The translations under genes and the position numbers were made by a program. From Homalodisca vitripennis (taxonomy: Eukaryota > Arthropoda > Insecta > Hemiptera > Cicadellidae): a stretch of 64,000 bases of DNA. Each line of letters starts with the position of its first letter. Within the stretch, counting starts at the first letter, position 1. The stretch spans positions 101,255,501 through 101,319,500 of the forward strand of contig NC_060213.1 in the NCBI RefSeq assembly GCF_021130785.1, given 5' to 3'. Below the pieces are notes generated by a model that was given only the letters and a program-made list of their open reading frames with translations, searched no databases and was not told where the DNA came from. Positions 57,761 to 64,000 of the stretch are shown piece after piece.

Positions 57761-60074
57761 TATGAAATTTTGAATGCAAAGTTAGGTGTGGTGTATACCT
57801 ACGTTGTTTATAAATATCCAGTTTAGAAAATTTTCCTCTATTGAGTTTTATCTATGGTTTTATAATGTCAAATCGTCTTTTTTGTGCTTTAGAGTCAAAA
57901 GTATTGAGATTTGATGTCCTGTTTTTTTTTTATCGAATTGAAACACTGTCTGAGAATACTCTCAGATCGGAATAGTGTTTAATCTAATTTGTGTCAAGTA
58001 CACTCAGCACAAGCAACAACAATTCTATATCTTTGATATTATACACTGGTTAAATATTATAATTAATTAATAATTTAAAAATATTGTAACCTGTTTGTAT
58101 TTATTTATAATATACGTAAAATATATTTGATGGTCTGTAAAAAATGCTGTTTTTCGGCGATGAGTTTTCTGGTTATGTTGGTTGGATACACAAATCACGG
58201 GTTCCAAAATAGTATTTTTTTATTTTTAGAAATTAACATGTTTTTGAAGGAAACTTATAACACCAAAGCTTCTTTGCTGTCAAGATACTATATACAATTA
58301 GTGTATACTTATTATGAAAAACGTTCTTGTTTTTGCAGTAGTACAGTTGCACGTACTTAAGTATATCGTGCTCAACATTTGTAAAAACAATTAATTACAT
58401 TATCACATAGGTGTCAACATTTCGAGGTTACTAGCTTGCATTCTTATCAGGTGTTTTATAAATTTGTAAAATCATTCATAAATGTCATATCAAAATATTT
58501 CACTTAAACTAGATTCAACTTCATAATTATTGTGTAAAAATATGTAAACTAGTCATTAAACTCTGTAATATTTTGAAATAATTACATATTTCTTGGGTTT
58601 ACAATTGAAAGGAATTGACTACCGAAATTAAATTCTTCCTATTTTTATAAAGTTGCACCATTGGATGTAAGATTTTTCTTACAGTTTCTTGTTGGCAATA
58701 ATTAGTTAAACTCGAAGACTATGGCACCAAGTTCGTGTAACTATGTTTTATTACTATTTTTAATAATTAATAAATGCAGTCTGACAATGTGGCCAAAGAT
58801 ATCTGGGGAAAAAGTATGTAAATGTTATCGCAGTCTTATTATTAAACATGTTATAAAACAATATTACCATTGCTTGAATTACAATATCAAACCGTAGTTC
58901 TCGAAAATAACAAATCTACTAAAATGCCAATAATGTACAAAAACTGTTGAATAAAATCAAAGAGAGAATGAAATACGGGTACTTTTATATCTCAAGTACA
59001 TTAAAATGGATATAACGCTATTCAACGTTTGAACATAAACTGAGTTCTAAATAAACTACTTCTTTCTGTTAAAAATAAAAGAACTAGATATAGTTTAATG
59101 TTATTGTTGGCCTGGCAGATCACCGTGGTCCTGGGTACCCTCCTCACTTTGCACAACAGATCAGATTTATTACTTCGGCGCTCGGTGCAGTTTTCAACGC
59201 GTCACTCAAAGCACACGGTGCTCGGTGCAGAACAAGAAGATTATTTCAAACTCCTATGATTTGATCTATATGTAAGAAAACTGACTGTACAACAAACACC
59301 AATAAGTATTTTTTCCACTAAAAAAAACAGAAATTTCTCTACAGATACACTGTTGCAACATGCTTGTGTTTCCAACCCAACGCGTAAGTTAAACTTTTAG
59401 TAATGATAGCTACTAAACAGTTTAAGATTATTATTAGTTTTCCTCTCTTATCTACTATAGTTTTGTATAATTTTTCTTGGGTTGCCTAGGTCAATTTCAA
59501 GTTGGTGTATATGGAACTTTTTGAGTTGAAAATGCAACTTTTTAAAATTGTAATATATGCAAAAACATAATATATAAGTATAATATGTATATGTAAGTAC
59601 CATATTGTTGAGTAACTTTTGTTGATATTTAAATCTTATTACGCATTAACAATATGTCTTTAATAGTAAATTATTTAAAATACTGTTAAAGGTAAAAGGC
59701 AGTAATTATTACTTTACTGACAACTGGAAAAGCCACGCTCATTAAGACCTTCATTAGTAGTAAATGGGATTAAATACAACAAAGAGAAGTCTTTAGCAAA
59801 ATGAACTTCATTAAACAGTTCCTTTAGTCTAACACTGTTCATAAATTAATTTAACTTTCTGGCCTCAATCACGAGAATAACCTAGAAAAATCACTAAGTT
59901 TGAATTTGAGGTTAGTAAATAATCAATATTTACATTACAAATTGAGTAAAATGATGTGGATGCATAAAAACGTAATAAAAGTAATAATGCATTTTAACAA
60001 ACTTGCGACAATGACCTTGATGGTTAGAATATAAACTATTTTAAAGATAAGTTGTTCTACCAATTAACGTAAAC
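57761..60074. other. AT-rich DNA; nothing recognised
   Basis: A less AT-rich patch at 59105-59240 has two copies of a short 'gctcggtgcag' motif but no frame or structure I can name. Confidence 0.35.
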
Positions 60075-60330
60075 TAGTTGGCTGAACGTTAACAAAGGCT
60101 ATCACTTAGAAGGATGGAGAAATATTTCTTCTATATTTCTGTCTGTACTCATAGTACTAAAAAAGTGAACTGACATTTATACTTGACATTTTTGTTATTA
60201 AGGTTTATTTATAAACATTTAAAATCGTCTCCAATGATAAGTGTATGTCACTTCATGGTATGTGGCTCAGTGTTAGCAAGAATTTTTATATTTTTCTTAT
60301 AGCAATGAGAATAAACAGACTTATAAAAAA
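60075..60330 (+). repeat. Dispersed repeat family R1, copy 7 (near full length)
   Basis: It shows both halves in order: ggctgaacgttaacaaaggc, ctgtctgtactcatagtact, gtatgtcacttcatggtatg, ggctcagtgttagcaagaat and tagcaatgagaa. Confidence 0.7.
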
Positions 60331-60559
60331 ATGAGCACAATCACATTACTTTTAAACACGATATATGTATTATGTATTAACACATGTAACGTGGTTAATT
60401 AATTGTTGGATTGGCTTGTAAGACTTTCGTTACGTTCTGCATGTCCCTTTATTGCATTTCTCCAGCGTTAACCAAGTTTATAACACAGGGTAATGTCTTG
60501 AAAATTAAGCAATGTACTTAAAATTGTGAATATTTTTAGATCACTAAAGTTTCTGATAA

Positions 60560-60680
60560 ATTCTTCTTCTGTATATCTGTCCATACATCTGACTGGATAT
60601 ATACTTCCCATACGATATTTTGAGAACGAAATGGGCTATAAACTTTGAAATTTTCGTACAAATTCAGTTAAGCCCTCACT
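60560..60680 (+). repeat. Dispersed repeat family R1, copy 8 (partial)
   Basis: It contains ctgtatatctgtccatacat, cgatattttgagaacgaaat and gggctataaactttgaaatt, the middle part of the family. Confidence 0.65.
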
Positions 60681-61219
60681 GGTATCTACATTTTTGAAAA
60701 CTCCCATCTACGTCTCTAAAGTGTTATTCATTAATCAACATTGTTTGGTAAACAAATATTACTAATTGAAGAGCCTATTAAATGTACATGACTGTCGTCT
60801 TTAATAATGTTAACATACTTTTATGATACTACTTTTAAAAATATATTTATATTAAAATACAAATATATATAAGTAAATAAATGAATATATTTACTTGACA
60901 GTTACAATACTTCTTATTTCAACCTTCTCTGCAACTGCTGTTGAGCACAAAGTAAAAAATATGCAGATAGTAAATTTGAAGTTTAAATCAAAATCTACTT
61001 ATAACTGTACATTTTAGCAAGTGTTTAATATTAATTTTTCTATTTAAATATGTATGAGAGATAATATTTTGGAATATACAATACCTAAATATATAAAATA
61101 GCATGAAATATCAACAGAACAGGTGGTCTATTATAAACAAAGTTTATTTAATAAAAAACTGTAATTACAAGTTTTAAATCACCTTTAAGGAAATACATTA
61201 ATCGGCACTCAGTTAGTTG
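60681..61219. other. AT-rich DNA; nothing recognised
   Basis: No gene or repeat could be supported. Confidence 0.35.
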
Positions 61220-61680
61220 ACGGGAAGGAGTGGGTCGGTACTGGTCTACATGTTGGTAGTACCACCTCAAGGAGGGCTCACTTCTATCTGGGTTGTGCCT
61301 TACAGTTGAAACTAAACAGGGAAAAGTAAAAACTGATATTTATATTCCGTATGGGCAACACCTTGAGTGGCATACCACTATCCGTAAATTTCAATAAATT
61401 GTGGTGAAAGATTAATGTTGATGATTAATACTAGGTTGATTGCTAAAGGAGCCTTAACATGAGAGAATGCCTTCCCCTACACACATTGACTGTATGAGGG
61501 TTTAACAGAGGTAGCCTCTCCTTCTTAAAAAGTGACATGACAGATAGGGTGCGCTCTCTCCTATGGTATCTTGACAGGAGGCCCCTACTATCGATCCTAC
61601 CCATTCTGAAAATCTTATAACTTTGGAAGCAAGCACAAAGGTATTTTACGGCTAAGTTCAAAGAGAGGTTTCCTTAGATT
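61220..61680 (+). repeat. Dispersed repeat family R2, copy 2 (pairs with 17060-17560)
   Basis: Motifs in the same order as copy 1: tcacttctatctgg, ccttacagttgaa, atgggcaac, gtagcctctccttctt, gacatgac, tacccattctgaa and tggaagca. The 72-codon minus-strand frame (61443-61661) is not shared with copy 1. Confidence 0.7.
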
Positions 61681-62729
61681 TTTGTAAAAAATAATGGTAG
61701 CGTATGGAACAATTTAGCTTTATATTTTTACCCAACCGTCTGTTTTAAGGAACACATAGACTTACTTTTACACTCTACATTCCTGCCTATCATTCATATG
61801 CTCCCGTAACCCATCGTACTCGATGTTTACAATTCACATTATTTGCCATAACATTTTTTAACAATAATGCTTGTATATAATTTTAGCTGGGACCGGTTTA
61901 TATACACGAAATATTTGCTGTGTTTCACCCAAAACATTATATATTCGACACCTGTGTCCCTTGATGTACGTGCTATAATTAAACTACAATAACAGCCTGA
62001 ATAGTGGGCTCTATTGATGCTACTATAATTTTGCTTGGGATTTTCTATAATGAACTCTCTCACTAGCTCGTAAAGTAATTTTTACTTATCAAATACATTG
62101 TAATCTTGCTCAAGACAAGCTTTTGTATTATTTCCAATTTGTTGATTTCCTTTCCAACGCTTCATTCTTGTCCATCAATGTTGACACAGATATAATAATT
62201 GAGTTGTCATATTGGGTATACTGTCAGAGCTGGCAGATTATGATTTTATAAACTAACAAAGGAATGTGTCAGTTGTTACGGTAACGACACGAAATATTTT
62301 GTCTGGTACAAATCTACACTAAACATGTTTTTCATTGTTCTTGGTTGAGAATAAACTCTTTGAAATATTTATCTTTTCTTGTATTGGGAACAATTTAATA
62401 AGTTTCAATCTGAAACGTGTAAAAATATATTTCTAACAATATGTAAACACAGTACGGGTCCATCGAATTTAAGGACAGCGTATGAAGGTAGTTTCTGATT
62501 GAACGACTCTTATGATTTTTGCATCAAGTGACAAGATGGCTTAAGTTAAAGAACATAGTCTATTTGTCTAGAAGATTTTGCAATATATGTCTATGAGTAT
62601 ATGTATATGATATTAGAATGGTGCAAAGGTCTGTCAAAACTACGAAAAGTATAGTTAATACAAATGAGAGTCTTCAAAAATTATTAATTTCTCGTATGTC
62701 TGATTGTAAGATAAAAGTAGTGTAGAACA
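61681..62729. other. AT-rich DNA; nothing recognised
   Basis: Only a 74-codon minus-strand frame without recognisable features (61839-62063). Confidence 0.35.
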
Positions 62730-63115
62730 TTAAAACTGGATTGCAGTGTCGAACAGTAAAACTGGAGTACAGTGTCGATCAGTGAAACTGGAGTACAGTG
62801 TTGAACAGTGAAACTGGGGTACAGTGTCGAACAGTAAAACTGAAGTACATTGTCGATCAGTGAAACTGGAGTACAGTGTCGAACAGTAAAACTGGAGTAC
62901 AGTGTCGAACAGTAAAACTAAAGTACAGTGTCGATCAGTGAAACTGGAGTACAGTGTCGAACAGTGAAACTGGAGTACAGTGTCGAACAGTAAAACTGGA
63001 GTACAGTGTCGATCAGTGAAACTGGAGTACAGTGTCGAACAGTGAAACTGGAGTACAGTGTCGAACAGTAAAACTGGATTGCAGTGTCGAACATTAAAAC
63101 TGGAGTGCAATGCCG
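62730..63115. repeat. 26-bp minisatellite, about 15 units
   Basis: The unit is approximately gaacagtaaaactggagtac followed by agtgtc. Variation is mostly at two positions (gaacag/gatcag and taaaac/tgaaac), and the variants alternate in a pattern that suggests a higher-order repeat. Because the unit has few stops on the minus strand, open frames of 145 and 67 codons arise in two frames; these are by-products of the repeat, not genes. Confidence 0.95.
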
Positions 63116-64000
63116 CGACAATTAGTGACAGCAGCTGTCGCAAATATTTGCGATACTTTACTGGCAATTCTCGCGATTAATGTGACTTATTCTTGTTAAT
63201 GTTATACACCAGTAACAATACAATGTCTCTCGCAAATGTTAATGTAGCTTTACTTAACTCGAGATAACTTATCATGTATTATGTTAGACTAAACAATAAT
63301 GAAGAATGTGGTTGTATTTTTAGCCAATCTCATTGAATAACAGGAAGAAAACATAAAATCCATTACCAATACACGAATATTATTTTCAGATATAGACATT
63401 TGTCCTAATCTACGTACCATTGATATAGATGGTGTACAAAAGTTAATAAATTAACCGTGCAACTATTCGTCTGCTGAAAAATAGTGAGGAGAGGTTAGCA
63501 GTAATTAGTCCATATTCCACCGACAAGACTGCAATTAAAGCCTCCCGTCACTGGTGCAACTCTCTTGTCTCATTACGTCCTGAACCAATTAAAGCATACA
63601 TTAAAAGTGAGTTAGTTGCAGTACTCAGTTGCGCATTGTGAGCTGGGAACTCTTACTGGAATGATTTAAGACTAGTTAAAGTAGTTAATTTTAGTCGATT
63701 AATTTATAAGTTGAAACCTGGCAAATAATTAAACTAATTACCTATAAAAGGCCTTTTAATCTTGCTTGTCTGATAGGAGAGTCACACAAAATAAGCAAAT
63801 AGATCTTTAAATATTTTGAAACATTTATAATTGATTAAACTATGGATGGTCAGTTATACAATAAAATATGTATATAAAACACAATATTTTTATAAGTATG
63901 AAATATTGCAGTAATCTAAAAAAAATAATAAAACCGTCCTTAAAATTCTGTAGCAATTTAAAACCAATGAAATATAGTACTTACATGATTGTAATCTTGC
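63116..64000. other. Flank of the minisatellite; nothing recognised
   Basis: The sequence is mixed AT-rich. A less AT-rich 200-bp part at 63490-63700 has no reading frame or known motif. Confidence 0.35.

Noticed and set aside
62730..63115. CRISPR-like array
   Set aside because: The units abut with no unique spacers and the context is eukaryotic; it is a minisatellite.
62730..63167. Open frames of 145 and 67 codons on the minus strand
   Set aside because: They are produced by the 26-bp minisatellite reading through without stops; the repetitive peptide follows the DNA period and not any protein family.

Overview
The window looks like non-coding, repeat-dense DNA from an arthropod, most likely an insect. 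The base composition is strongly AT-rich and there is no operon-like gene packing. The only recognisable proteins are decayed mobile-element proteins of types common in insect genomes: an F-type envelope of an LTR retroelement, two mariner transposases and a pogo/Tigger-type transposase. I could not recognise a single intact host gene, rRNA or functional tRNA. The order of insect cannot be fixed from the sequence alone.

Layout. Positions 1-4632 hold the 3' part of an LTR retroelement: a broken envelope gene (about 140-2095), a long non-coding tail, a polypurine tract (3885-3896) and a 736-bp 3' LTR (3897-4632). From about 4.9 to 28.4 kb runs a mosaic of old repeats ('copy A') whose blocks reappear in the same order and orientation at about 38.7-53.0 kb ('copy B'). 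At least nine paired blocks can be seen by eye. The copies differ mainly by insertions. Copy A carries a decayed mariner fragment (10.4-10.8 kb), an internally deleted mariner with intact terminal inverted repeats (15369-16257) and a GC-rich composite tandem repeat (19.1-20.9 kb). Copy B carries a MITE-like element (42468-43230) and a 2.85-kb pogo-type element (46086-48936). The empty TA target of the pogo element can be read in copy A at 14373-14374.

The spacer at 28.4-38.7 kb is AT-rich DNA without recognisable genes. It holds a tRNA-like SINE-type sequence near 30.1 kb and an AT microsatellite near 35.3 kb. From 53 kb to the end there is again no gene, only a strong AT hairpin at 53056-53112, members of two dispersed repeat families, and a 26-bp minisatellite at 62730-63115.

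How the parts relate. The transposase and envelope genes are broken and do not act together. The most informative structure is the A/B duplication, which gives a relative order for the later insertions. Less certain but worth checking are a palindrome-bearing candidate intron and a C-terminal zinc finger in the pogo element, inverted members of one repeat family placed symmetrically in both copies, and a roughly 105-bp core shared by A and B that is far better conserved than its flanks. All repeat comparisons were made by eye; no percentages or database matches were computed except where bases were counted directly.
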